This document shows, one piece after another, positions 43,964-52,092 of a stretch of 64,000 nt of DNA (position 1 is its first letter; each line of letters begins with the position of its first letter). The stretch covers positions 186,001-250,000 of the forward strand of contig DS480348.1 of NCBI GenBank assembly GCA_000154345.1, written 5' to 3'. Both the position numbers and the translations under genes were made by a program. The DNA comes from [Clostridium] leptum DSM 753 (lineage in GTDB: Bacteria > Bacillota > Clostridia > Oscillospirales > Acutalibacteraceae). Below the pieces are notes generated by a model. That model did no database searches and had not been told where the DNA came from. It saw only the letters and a program-made list of their open reading frames with translations.

Positions 43964-45349
43964 ATGGAACCGATCCGTATTTGCGAGATTGTAACAGCGG
44001 TAGGAGGAGCCTTATGGAAGGGCAATCCTAACGCCGAGGTCACCTCAGTAAGCACCAACAGCCGGGAGCTTGAGCCAGGGGCTTTGTTTGTGCCGATTGT
44101 TGGAGAAAAGGTGGACGCGCATCGCTTTATTCCCATGGCGCTGGATACCGGAGCGGCAGCCTGCTTTACCCAGCAGGAACCGGAGGAGGGCTTTAAGTAT
44201 TTAGACGGCGCTGTGATCCGGGTGGGCGATACCCAGAAAGCGCTTCAGGAGTTCGCCGCCTGGTATCGGAAGCGGTTTACGCTGCCGGTCGTCGGCGTGA
44301 CCGGCAGCGTGGGAAAATCCTCCACTAAGGAGATGATTGCAGCCGCGTTAAGCCAAGGAAAGAGGGTTCATAAAACAGCGGGAAACTATAACAGCCAGAT
44401 CGGCCTTCCGCTGACAGTTTTTGGCCTGGACCACACGCACGAAATCGCCGTCATTGAAATGGGAATGAGCAATTTTGGCGAGATGGAGCGGCTTTCCGCC
44501 ATTGCCAGCCCTACCAGCGCGGTGGTGACCAACATTGGCATTTCTCATATTGAACAGCTGAAGACTCAGGAAAATATCCGCGCTGAGAAGCTTCATATCG
44601 CCGATACCATTGGGGAACAGGGTGCTTTATATTTAAACGGCGACGACCCCATGCTTCAGCAGCTGAGAGAAAGCTATACCGGAAAAATTGTATGGTACGG
44701 CATGGAAAGCGATTGTGATTACCGAGCGGTGAACATTGATACCGTTAAGGATTGTACCCGTTTCGAACTGCACGCGCCCTTCGGTGCCCACAAGATTATG
44801 ATTCCGGCCTTGGGACTGCATAATGTCAGCAATGCTCTGGCAGCCATTGCGGTGGCTTATGACCAGGGCCTGACCTTAGATGATATTCGCTGCGGCCTTC
44901 TTACCTATGAGGGGCTTGCTATGCGCCAGCAGATTCATGAGCTGGATAAAATCACAGTGATCGACGACAGCTATAACGCCAGCCCGGATTCGATCAAAAG
45001 CGGCATCGGCGTCTTGATGGCGGTGAAAAGCACTGGAAAGAAAATTGCTGTGCTGGCGGATATGCTGGAGCTGGGAGAGCGGTCCGCCCAGGCCCACTTG
45101 GAGCTGGGCGCCTACGCGGCGGCAAGCGGAGTCGACGCAGTGCTCACGGTTGGCCGGGAAGCGGAAAAAATTGCGGAAGGGGCCGCGGAGGAAAGCAGAA
45201 AAATTTTGGTGAAAGCCTGCGGAACCAATGATGAGGCGTTCGCTGAATTAGAAAAGATATTAAACGACGGGGATTGTGTTCTGGTCAAAGGCTCGCGAGG
45301 CATGCATACGGATGAGATCGTGCAGAAGCTTTTGACAAAGTATCAATAA
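43964..45349 (+). CDS. murF: UDP-MurNAc-tripeptide:D-Ala-D-Ala ligase (MurF)
   Basis: Adds D-Ala-D-Ala to complete the peptidoglycan pentapeptide precursor. The 461-residue protein has the ATP site GVTGSVGKSSTKEMIA, AVIEMGMSNFGEMERL, VTNIGISHIE, DDSYNASPDSIKSG and LVKGSRGMHTDE. AATAAGGATG overlaps the ribosome region before the ATG. It is translationally close to murE. mraY and murD are not in the window. Confidence 0.97.
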   Translation: MEPIRICEIVTAVGGALWKGNPNAEVTSVSTNSRELEPGALFVPIVGEKVDAHRFIPMALDTGAAACFTQQEPEEGFKYLDGAVIRVGDTQKALQEFAAWYRKRFTLPVVGVTGSVGKSSTKEMIAAALSQGKRVHKTAGNYNSQIGLPLTVFGLDHTHEIAVIEMGMSNFGEMERLSAIASPTSAVVTNIGISHIEQLKTQENIRAEKLHIADTIGEQGALYLNGDDPMLQQLRESYTGKIVWYGMESDCDYRAVNIDTVKDCTRFELHAPFGAHKIMIPALGLHNVSNALAAIAVAYDQGLTLDDIRCGLLTYEGLAMRQQIHELDKITVIDDSYNASPDSIKSGIGVLMAVKSTGKKIAVLADMLELGERSAQAHLELGAYAAASGVDAVLTVGREAEKIAEGAAEESRKILVKACGTNDEAFAELEKILNDGDCVLVKGSRGMHTDEIVQKLLTKYQ

Positions 45350-45375
45350 AAAGACGAAAAATCTTTCAAAAACCC

Positions 45376-45404
45376 TTGACAGAAATAACTGAAAATGGTA
45401 TTAT
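45376..45404 (+). promoter_or_regulatory. Promoter of tRNA cluster 2
   Basis: TTGACA (-35, 45376-45381), a 17-base spacer and TATTAT (-10, 45399-45404), about 36 bases before tRNA-Trp. The design matches the cluster 1 promoter. Confidence 0.88.
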
Positions 45405-45439
45405 AACTCTTGCGTCACGGATGGTTTCGGCGCGGAGTT

Positions 45440-45515
45440 AGGGGTATAGCTCAGCTGGTAGAGCAGTGGTCTCCAAAACCACGTGCCGAGGGTTCGAATC
45501 CTTCTGCCCCTGCCA
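45440..45515 (+). tRNA. tRNA-Trp (CCA)
   Basis: 76 bases with encoded CCA end and discriminator G. The acceptor AGGGGTA pairs with TGCCCCT (one G-U). The anticodon stem GTGGT/ACCAC has loop CTCCAAA, anticodon CCA. Confidence 0.96.
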
Positions 45516-45520
45516 TTTAT

Positions 45521-45597
45521 GGTCCGGTAGTTCAGCTGGTTAGAACGCTAGCCTGTCACGCTAGAGGTCGACGGTTCGATCCCGTTCCGGATCGCCA
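45521..45597 (+). tRNA. tRNA-Asp (GUC), copy 2
   Basis: 77 bases with encoded CCA. It differs from copy 1 at C3 to T3 with matching G to A at position 70, preserving the pair, and by one T-loop base (CGATCCC for CGAGCCC). Anticodon GTC. Confidence 0.96.
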
Positions 45598-45600
45598 TTT

Positions 45601-45676
45601 GCTGCTATGGCTCAGGTGGTAGAGCACATCCTTGGTAAGGATGAGGTCGGCAGTTCGAGTCTGCCTAGCAGCTCCA
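45601..45676 (+). tRNA. tRNA-Thr (GGU)
   Basis: 76 bases with encoded CCA. The acceptor GCTGCTA pairs with TAGCAGC. The anticodon stem CATCC/GGATG has loop TTGGTAA, anticodon GGT. Confidence 0.96.
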
Positions 45677-45682
45677 GTTTTA

Positions 45683-45718
45683 AAGCCTCGGCACGGATTC
45701 CGTGTTCGAGGCTTCTTC
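45683..45718 (+). terminator. Terminator after tRNA-Thr
   Basis: AAGCCTCG pairs with CGAGGCTT, enclosing an inner CACGG/CCGTG hairpin, followed by a short T-rich run. Confidence 0.75.
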
Positions 45719-45814
45719 TCTGTAGAAATAAAATACAGCGGTTGGGTATATGTATATATGCCGAAGCTCTGGCTTTTATGCCTTTATGGCAGCGGCTTTT
45801 GCGGTAGGCTAATT

Positions 45815-45842
45815 AAGCGCCCCAGATTCTGGGGCGCTTTTT
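45815..45842 (+). terminator. Second terminator downstream of tRNA cluster 2
   Basis: AAGCGCCCCA and TGGGGCGCTT form a perfect 10-bp stem with a 5-base GATTC loop, followed by TTTTTG. Confidence 0.88.
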
Positions 45843-46119
45843 GTTATCCTTAAGCAGAAAGAATACAGCGTGAAACGGTATATCCTCAAAAACACCCGCT
45901 AAGCGGATGGGATTAGGAACTTAAGCAAAAGCAGCATTTAGTATTCCGTCGAGCCGCATGCTTTGCGTTCGTGACTGGCCGCTTTTAGCACGATAGGCTC
46001 CCTGGCAGAGCTAAAAATAAAAAGGCCTTAATAAATGGATTGAAGCCAGCAGAAAGATAAAAGATGCTCTATTATTCAATAAAACGTTTTAGAAAGGAGA
46101 AATATAAAAGATAAAGAAT

Positions 46120-46286
46120 CATCGGAAACTTTCAACGGCTAGGATGAGTGGCTTACCAGTTATGGAGCGAGCGATACGATAATATTTTTTGGTGCTCCTT
46201 GTAGGGAAGGGCTTCCTGATGAGAACCGATGTCAGGCTATCAATTATAATAGAACCTCCAAAGACAGAAAGCTTTGGAGGTTTTTT
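46120..46286 (+). ncRNA. Candidate structured RNA ending in a terminator, upstream of the polysaccharide locus
   Basis: A long-range helix CATCGG (46120-46125) with CCGATG (46226-46231) closes a region with inner hairpins: TGG/CCA, GGAGC (46164)/GCTCC (46194) and GGAA/TTCC (46205-46216). A perfect 11-bp terminator hairpin AACCTCCAAAG/CTTTGGAGGTT with TTTTTT follows at 46253-46286. This aptamer-then-terminator layout resembles a riboswitch or attenuator, or a free small RNA. I could not match it to a known class. The rest of 45843-46486 has no supportable gene. Confidence 0.5.
46253..46286 (+). terminator. Intrinsic terminator before the polysaccharide promoter
   Basis: AACCTCCAAAG and CTTTGGAGGTT form an 11-bp perfect stem with an 8-base loop and then six T bases. 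Confidence 0.9.
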
Positions 46287-46373
46287 GGCGGCAGGCAATT
46301 AGGAGTGTTATTTCACGATAATTCATAAATAATAACTAAGAGAAATAAAGTGGTTTGATTATGGCACAGAAAC

Positions 46374-46402
46374 TTGAAGAATGGGGAAAAATAAGCTATA
46401 AT
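46374..46402 (+). promoter_or_regulatory. Promoter of the polysaccharide locus
   Basis: TTGAAG (-35, 46374-46379), a 17-base spacer and TATAAT (-10, 46397-46402), about 85 bases before the first glycosyltransferase gene. Confidence 0.78.
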
Positions 46403-46486
46403 CTAGAATTAGGCAGAGTTTAGAAGCTTTTATAATTTTTGCTTTTGATATTTTTAATATTAATATTCGATAAGGGAGTTTAGTTC

Positions 46487-47064
46487 ATGAGGCACGTGTT
46501 TTTAATTGGCAGCAACGGCATTCCCGCCTCCTATGGAGGATTCGAAACATTTGTAGAGCAATTAACCGCGCACAGGAAAGACCAGGAGATTTTTTATCAT
46601 GTTTCTTGTCTTTCAGAGAAAAAGGGAGAATTTGAATATAATCACGCGCGTTGTTTTCAAATTAAGGTTCCAAAGCTGGGACCCGCAAAAGTGATTTATT
46701 ATGACACGGCTTCTCTGGGGGAATGCTGCCGCTATATAAAACATCACAAGCTGGCTGACGCTGTGGTGTATATGCTGGGATGCGGCGTTGGGCCTGTTTT
46801 CGGCCACTATAAAAGAAAACTGCATCGTCTAGGCGCTAAACTGATGATTAATCCCGACGGCCTGGAATGGAAGCGGGATAAGTGGAGCCCGCTTGTGCGC
46901 AGGTATCTTAAATGGTCGGAAAAGCGCATGGTCAAGCACTCGGATTTAGTGATCTGTGATTCCAGAAAAATAGAGGAGTATATTAAAACGGAATATTCGG
47001 CATATGAACCGAATACCACATTTATCGCTTATGGCGCGGATTTGTCAAAAAGCACTTTGACAGC
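46487..47064 (+). CDS. DUF1972-type glycosyltransferase, first exon (gene split by group II intron)
   Basis: N-terminal half of a GT4-like rhamnosyl/glycosyltransferase with the DUF1972 start: HVFLIGSNGIPASYGGFETF, then MLGCGVGPVFGHYKRK and INPDGLEWKRDKWS. The coding frame meets intron boundary GTGCG at 47065 after two bases of an Ala codon. Without splicing, translation would run on into intron sequence and stop near 47197. Joined to 49563-50148 the protein is 387 residues, the normal size. GGGAGTTTAGTTC lies before the ATG. It probably transfers the first or second sugar of the repeat unit. Confidence 0.88.
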
Positions 47065-49562
47065 GTGCGTCCGTAAGGGCGTATTGATAATGCCTAAAGA
47101 GGTACTGGATTGGAGAGAAATCCAGTTGGTTAGCCGCCTAACCCGGAATCGAAAGATAAAGGGGACAAGAGCATGGCGGAAAAGCATATACGTTTGAAAT
47201 CAGTGTATAAGCGGGATATGCGAGACCAAAGGCGTGGCATGGTTAAGGCTAAACTGCTTTAAATCCAGTTTCTTTGCTCTAAGTGTGGAGATGTGCGAAG
47301 ACTGATTGCGCACATGGACAATTTCTATCAGTGAAACCGTTGTCGTCACTGATACTCTCTGAAAATGTCCCGGCATACAGGAAGTATGTAAAAGGAATGA
47401 ACGGAAACCTAAACCACACCCAATGTATCAATACGACTAAACGGAGATTGCCTAAACCAGAACGCAGAAATGCTATGTGTAATGCCCTATGGCGATAAAT
47501 CCCAAGTGTGAAAAGCGAGGGAGATGACACTGAATATCCGGCATGGCAACGGAGCCGCCATAGTAGTCCGAGTGCGGGAAAGCCGCATACATGGCGAAGG
47601 GCGGCAGGTCATTCTATTGATAATCGAATGGAGGTATGCGAAATGCAAAAAGCTGAAACGGTATTATCAATACTAAAGCAAAAATCCAAACAAGATGAAT
47701 CACACCGGTATGACCGTATCTACAGAAATCTTTTCAATGAGGACTTCTTTTTGCGGGCATATCAAAAAATCCATGCTAAGCAAGGCAATATGACGCCCGG
47801 AACAGACGGGACAACCATTGACGGTTTTAGCAGGAAGCAAATTTCTCAACTGATAGAACTGCTCAAATGGGAACGCTATCAACCAAAACCTGTCCGAAGG
47901 ACATATATCCCCAAGAAGAACGGTAAAATGCGACCTTTGGGTATCCCTGCCTTTGCTGACAAGCTGGTACAGGAAGTAGTACGGCAGATTTTAGAGGCAA
48001 TCTACGAGCCAATTTTCAGCGATAATTCGCACGGTTTTCGGCCTAATAGAAGCTGTCACACCGCACTGTATCAAATTAAAAGCACCTGTAGGGGAACCAA
48101 CTGGGTAATTGAAGGCGATATCACCGGGTGCTTCGACCATATCGACCATGAAATATTGTTAAAGATACTCTTGAAGAAGATTGATGACGGTAGATTTCTT
48201 GAGCTTATTTGGAAATTCCTGAAAGCCGGATATTTGGAATTCAACCAGAAGTACAATTCGCTGTCGGGAACACCGCAGGGCGGCATCATCAGCCCCATTT
48301 TGGCCAACATTTATCTGCACGAGTTTGATAAGTTCATGGAAGGAATATCTGCTGAATACACCAAAGGGAAACAGCGGAGACCATATCGTGAATATCAGAT
48401 TCTCCAATACAAACGAAACCGTGCAAAAAAGAAAGGCAATCAGGAACAAGCGGATGAGTACCTGCGGCAAATGCAGAATATCCCTGCCTTAGACCCTATG
48501 GATAAAAACTATCAGCGTGTAAAATATGTGCGCTATGCGGACGATTTTGTGGTCTGTATCATCGGCAGCAAGGCAACAGCGAATGAAATCAAGGAAAGAA
48601 TTGCAGGTTTCATGCAAAAGGAACTTCATCTTGAATTGAGCCGGGAAAAAACGAAAATCACCAATCTGTCGGATAAACGAGTGCGTTTTCTGGGATACGA
48701 AATTACAAAATCTCAAGAGAACACAAAGCAAGTGGTTGATTCAATCGGTCGAAAGAAACGCTCTGTAAACGGTACAATTCAGTTAGTTGTGCCGGGAGAT
48801 GTTATTCGGGAAAAGCTCAAGCCGTTCATTAAAAAGGGAAAACCCTATCAGGTGGGGGCACGAGTTAATCTGCCCGTGATTGAAATTATCAGTCAGTACA
48901 ACGCAGAAATCAGAGGGCTTTACAATTACTATTGCTTAGCAACGGATGTCAGCACGAAAATATCCACATTTCAGTATTATCACTATTTCAGCATGATTAA
49001 GACAATCGCCCGAAAGGAAAAATCATCGGTCAAAAAGGTTATTCAGAAATATGGAATTGATGTTCCCAGAAAAAATGGAACTGGCACCATGCGTATTGTT
49101 GGTATCAGATACAATACGAAAGAAGGCCCTAAAACGATGACCTACTTCAATGACAGTCTAAAAAAGGTTAGCCGACCTGCCGGAGAAATCTCCGACCAAT
49201 TCGGACAGGTATTAAAGGGTGGTCAGTTAATGAAAAGGCTCAACAGTGATGTATGTGAATTATGTGGAGCAGAACATTGTGCCTTGGAGATTCATCATGT
49301 AAGGAAGCTTAAGGACATTGTGAAGAAATACCGAAAACGTGGAACGCCTATGCCTAACTGGGTATGGCTGATGAGCTATATGAAGCGCAAAACGCTCGTC
49401 TTATGCCATGACTGCCACGTCAATCTTCATAATGGAACTTTGTAAAATGCTTTAGGAATGGCTGGGGAGCCGTATACATCGAAAGGTGTACGTACGGTTC
49501 TGAGGGAGGTTCTCGGAAATCCTGTCATAGAAATATGATAAGGCGTCCGGTTCCTACCCTAC
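47065..49562 (+). mobile_element. Complete group II intron with encoded RT/maturase
   Basis: A 2498-base intron in the sense strand of a glycosyltransferase gene. The 5' end is GTGCG, the 3' end is AC (AY). Domain V is exactly 34 bases at 49467-49500, with the AGC triad, a GAAA loop and the closing GTACGGTTC; domain VI follows. A hairpin at 47328-47352 (ATCAGTGA/TCACTGAT) displays GTTGTC in its loop, which pairs with GACAGC, the last six exon bases (EBS1/IBS1). The encoded protein is intact, so the element looks functional. Confidence 0.93.
47643..49445 (+). CDS. ltrA: Group II intron reverse transcriptase/maturase with HNH endonuclease
   Basis: A 600-residue intron-encoded protein. RT motifs: RRTYIPKKNGKMRPLGIPAF, SHGFRPNRSCHTAL, GTPQGGIISPILANIYLHEF and the catalytic VRYADDFVVC (YADD at 298-301). 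The maturase X domain has EIRGLYNYYCLAT. The C-terminal HNH nuclease has CELCGAEH, LEIHHVRKL and LCHDCHVNLHNG. The ATG at 47643 follows GGAGG. It promotes intron splicing and retrohoming. The 135 bases of open frame upstream (from 47508) lie in intron RNA structure and are not taken as coding. Confidence 0.95.
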   Translation: MQKAETVLSILKQKSKQDESHRYDRIYRNLFNEDFFLRAYQKIHAKQGNMTPGTDGTTIDGFSRKQISQLIELLKWERYQPKPVRRTYIPKKNGKMRPLGIPAFADKLVQEVVRQILEAIYEPIFSDNSHGFRPNRSCHTALYQIKSTCRGTNWVIEGDITGCFDHIDHEILLKILLKKIDDGRFLELIWKFLKAGYLEFNQKYNSLSGTPQGGIISPILANIYLHEFDKFMEGISAEYTKGKQRRPYREYQILQYKRNRAKKKGNQEQADEYLRQMQNIPALDPMDKNYQRVKYVRYADDFVVCIIGSKATANEIKERIAGFMQKELHLELSREKTKITNLSDKRVRFLGYEITKSQENTKQVVDSIGRKKRSVNGTIQLVVPGDVIREKLKPFIKKGKPYQVGARVNLPVIEIISQYNAEIRGLYNYYCLATDVSTKISTFQYYHYFSMIKTIARKEKSSVKKVIQKYGIDVPRKNGTGTMRIVGIRYNTKEGPKTMTYFNDSLKKVSRPAGEISDQFGQVLKGGQLMKRLNSDVCELCGAEHCALEIHHVRKLKDIVKKYRKRGTPMPNWVWLMSYMKRKTLVLCHDCHVNLHNGTL

Positions 49563-50148
49563 GGAAGCACCTGAGGCGCAAAAATGGTTTGCGGAGAAGA
49601 AGGTTATGCCGAATGAGTATTATTTGGCGGTGGGCAGGTTTGTACCAGAAAATAATTTTCAGACAATGCTTACGGAATTTATGAGCTCAACAACGAGAAG
49701 GGACTTTGTTTTAATTACTGATGTCAAGCAAAATCAGTTTTATGAGATTTTAAAGGAAAAGACAGGCTTTGACCAAGATCCCCGGATTAAGTTTGTAGGT
49801 ACGGTTTACGATCAAAATCTGCTGAAATTTATTCGAGAGCATGCTTACGGCTATATACACGGTCATGAAGTCGGAGGAACAAATCCTTCTTTATTGGAAG
49901 CCTTGGCGAGCACTAAGATGAATTTATTATTGGGAGTAGGGTTTAACCGAGAGGTAGGAGGTCAGGGAGCGCTGTATTGGGAAAAGAAAGCTGGCAGTCT
50001 CTCTAAATTAATCGGTGATTGCGACAGTATGTCTGAGGATGACCGGCAGGAATTTGAACGGAAAGCGAAAGAACGCATTACCAGCTACTATAATTGGGAT
50101 CATATTGCCCGGATTTATGAGAAGTGTTTTAAAGGAGAGCTCCTATGA
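49563..50148 (+). CDS. DUF1972-type glycosyltransferase, second exon
   Basis: C-terminal half of the interrupted glycosyltransferase. The exon starts with the third base of the split Ala codon, then EAPEAQKWFAEKKVMPNEYY. The GT4-like nucleotide-sugar part has YLAVGRFVPENNFQTM, IKFVGTVYDQ, YIHGHEVGGTNPSLLEAL (the donor-binding E-x7-E type motif) and TSYYNWDHIARIYEK. An internal ATG at 49606 has no good ribosome site. The frame matches exon 1 exactly. It overlaps the next gene by 4 bases. Confidence 0.88.
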
Positions 50149-51176
50149 TTCAAGCTGACAATCCAATATTGGTTTCAGTAGTGGTTCCTGTGTATAAAAT
50201 CAAAGAGGAATACCTTAGAGCGTGCGTCGGAAGCCTTCTGGAGCAGTCGCTCAAAGAAATTGAAATTATTTTAGTAGACGACGGTTCTCCGGACCGGTGC
50301 GGGGAAATCTGCGATAAATTGGCGGAAACAGATTGCCGGATTCGGGTGATTCATCAGCGGAACAAGGGTGTTTCTGCGGCGCGCAACCGGGGCATGGAGC
50401 AGGCGCGCGGGAAATATCTTTCCTTTGTAGACGCTGATGACTGGATTGATCCCGATACTTTAGCGGAAGCTTATCGGAATGGAAATGAGCGGCAGGCAGA
50501 TATTGTATTCTGGTGTTATCAAAAGGAGTACGTAAACAGATCGGTGCCGGCTGTTCCATACCCGCAGAATGGCTTAATTTACCATGCCGGCGAGGGAATA
50601 GAAGAATTTGACCCTTTTTTTATGGGTTTGCTCGGCTCCAGCTGCTGTAAGCTTTACGCCGCGGATGTCATAAAGGGCTGCAGATATGATGAAAGACTAA
50701 AAAATGGGGAAGACGTGGAATTTAATTTCCGGGTTTACCGGGGCTTAAAAAAAGCGGTTTATCTGAACCGCCCTTTTTATCATTATCGGCAGCTGGGTAA
50801 TTCCGCTGTGAGAAATTATAATCCTAAAATGATGGAGCAGTATGGCTTGACTCTGGCGGCGATAGAAAGCGATTTAAACGAAAATAGGGAAGAAAGATTT
50901 ATTGCCGCGTTTCATACTTTTACTGGATTATGTTACCTGCTTCTGGCTTCACAGCTGGTTTTTGTCAAAGAAAACCCGGCCCCTTTCCGGGATAAGCGCA
51001 GGCAGATGAGGGAAATTACCGACACGGAACCATATCGGTCTGTTATTGCCGGAAATCAAGGAATTCATCTTTCCATAGAAAAACGCGTTGCTTTGTTTTT
51101 GGCCAGGCGTCATAGCTTTTTCGGCCTTTATTGTTTAGTTCAGATCAAAAAAATATTGGATAAGTCGGAGAAATAA
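50145..51176 (+). CDS. Glycosyltransferase family 2
   Basis: A 343-residue GT-A enzyme. The start VSVVVPVYKIKEEYLRACVG, the VDDGSPDRCGEICD region and NKGVSAARNRGMEQARGKYL lead to the metal DxD in SFVDADDWIDP. The C-terminal third has NGEDVEFNFRVYRGLKKAV. The acceptor is unknown. It overlaps the preceding gene as ATGA, so it is coupled to the split glycosyltransferase. Confidence 0.92.
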   Translation: MIQADNPILVSVVVPVYKIKEEYLRACVGSLLEQSLKEIEIILVDDGSPDRCGEICDKLAETDCRIRVIHQRNKGVSAARNRGMEQARGKYLSFVDADDWIDPDTLAEAYRNGNERQADIVFWCYQKEYVNRSVPAVPYPQNGLIYHAGEGIEEFDPFFMGLLGSSCCKLYAADVIKGCRYDERLKNGEDVEFNFRVYRGLKKAVYLNRPFYHYRQLGNSAVRNYNPKMMEQYGLTLAAIESDLNENREERFIAAFHTFTGLCYLLLASQLVFVKENPAPFRDKRRQMREITDTEPYRSVIAGNQGIHLSIEKRVALFLARRHSFFGLYCLVQIKKILDKSEK

Positions 51177-51195
51177 AAGGAGGATGTTAACTGGT

Positions 51196-52092
51196 TTGCT
51201 AATATCGATTATAACTCCATTTTACTGCGGGAATTCCTATATGGCAGGCTTCTATCAAATGGTTGAAAAAGCAGCGAAGGAATTTCTTGCTCAGGGACAG
51301 GAACGGTCCGTCGAGGTAATTATTGTAAATGACAGTCCATGGGAAAGGGTAGAACTCCCCGAAAATGAATCACACAGTTTTCGTTTGATTGTGATTGATA
51401 ACAAAAAAAACAGCGGGATTCACCAATCCCGCGTAAATGGGCTGGAAAAGGCCGCCGGAGAATATGTTCTGTTTTTAGACCAGGACGATGAGATCAGCGG
51501 GGATTGTCTGTGCACGCAGATCAAAGCCGCGCGAGGCGCGGATTTAGTACTGGGCAACGGGATATTTGAGCTGCCGGATCATCAAAAGGCGGCGATTTAT
51601 GGAAATCATTTCTCACTAAAATTTGCTTCCAGAGCGAAGCCCAACGTGATGATCCGAGATTTTATTGTATCGCCTGGACAATGCCTGATAAAGAAGAATA
51701 GTATTCCTATGGAATGGCGCCGGTGTGTGATGAAAAAAAACGGAGCGGATGACTATCTGCTGTGGCTTCTTATGTTCAATAATAAGATGTCTGTGTCTGT
51801 AAACGACGCTTTTGTTTATACGCACAAATACACCGGGGGTAATATTTCTGCGGACCTGGAGGTTATGTTTCAGTCCTCTTTGGAATTGCTGGAGCTATTG
51901 AAACGAAATCCTAACTATCAGTATAAAACTTATCGGAAGCTAGAAAGAACCATACACTATAAGCACGATATTCATCTCAGCCGGAAACGTTATTTTACCG
52001 AATCCCTTAAAAACTTGGATATCTTTTTGTATAACGTTTATTACCGTCTTGTCTGGCGCGGATGCCTGCTAGGGAAAGGAAGATATACGTGA
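51196..52092 (+). CDS. Glycosyltransferase family 2, second enzyme
   Basis: A GT-A enzyme of 298 residues, with LISIITPFYCGNSYMAGFYQ, EVIIVNDSP, NKKNSGIHQSRVNGLEKAAG and the acidic motif LFLDQDDEISGD. AAAGGAGG at 51176-51183 directly touches an ATG at 51184; the TTG at 51196, 12 bases downstream, has a better spacing and starts the fold, so I chose it. ATG 51184 would add 4 residues. Sugar and acceptor are unknown. Confidence 0.85.
   Translation: MLISIITPFYCGNSYMAGFYQMVEKAAKEFLAQGQERSVEVIIVNDSPWERVELPENESHSFRLIVIDNKKNSGIHQSRVNGLEKAAGEYVLFLDQDDEISGDCLCTQIKAARGADLVLGNGIFELPDHQKAAIYGNHFSLKFASRAKPNVMIRDFIVSPGQCLIKKNSIPMEWRRCVMKKNGADDYLLWLLMFNNKMSVSVNDAFVYTHKYTGGNISADLEVMFQSSLELLELLKRNPNYQYKTYRKLERTIHYKHDIHLSRKRYFTESLKNLDIFLYNVYYRLVWRGCLLGKGRYT

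Noticed and set aside
40017..45676. tRNA repeats as a CRISPR array or attachment-site pair
   Set aside because: The repeated units fold as complete tRNAs with correct anticodons and encoded CCA. No spacer pattern, cas genes or integrase is present.
46216..46223. CTGATGAG as a hammerhead ribozyme core
   Set aside because: A GAAA exists at 46125 but the flanking bases do not form the required stem II next to it; the pairing CATCGG/CCGATG uses part of the motif.
46487..47197. First glycosyltransferase as a pseudogene truncated at 47197
   Set aside because: The frame beyond 47064 is intron sequence. Exact removal of 47065-49562 rebuilds a full-length protein, so it is a split gene and not a simple truncation.
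47508..47642. N-terminal extension of the intron protein
   Set aside because: The extra 45 residues match no RT start, lie in intron RNA structure and lack a ribosome site; ATG 47643 follows GGAGG and starts the normal RT0 region.
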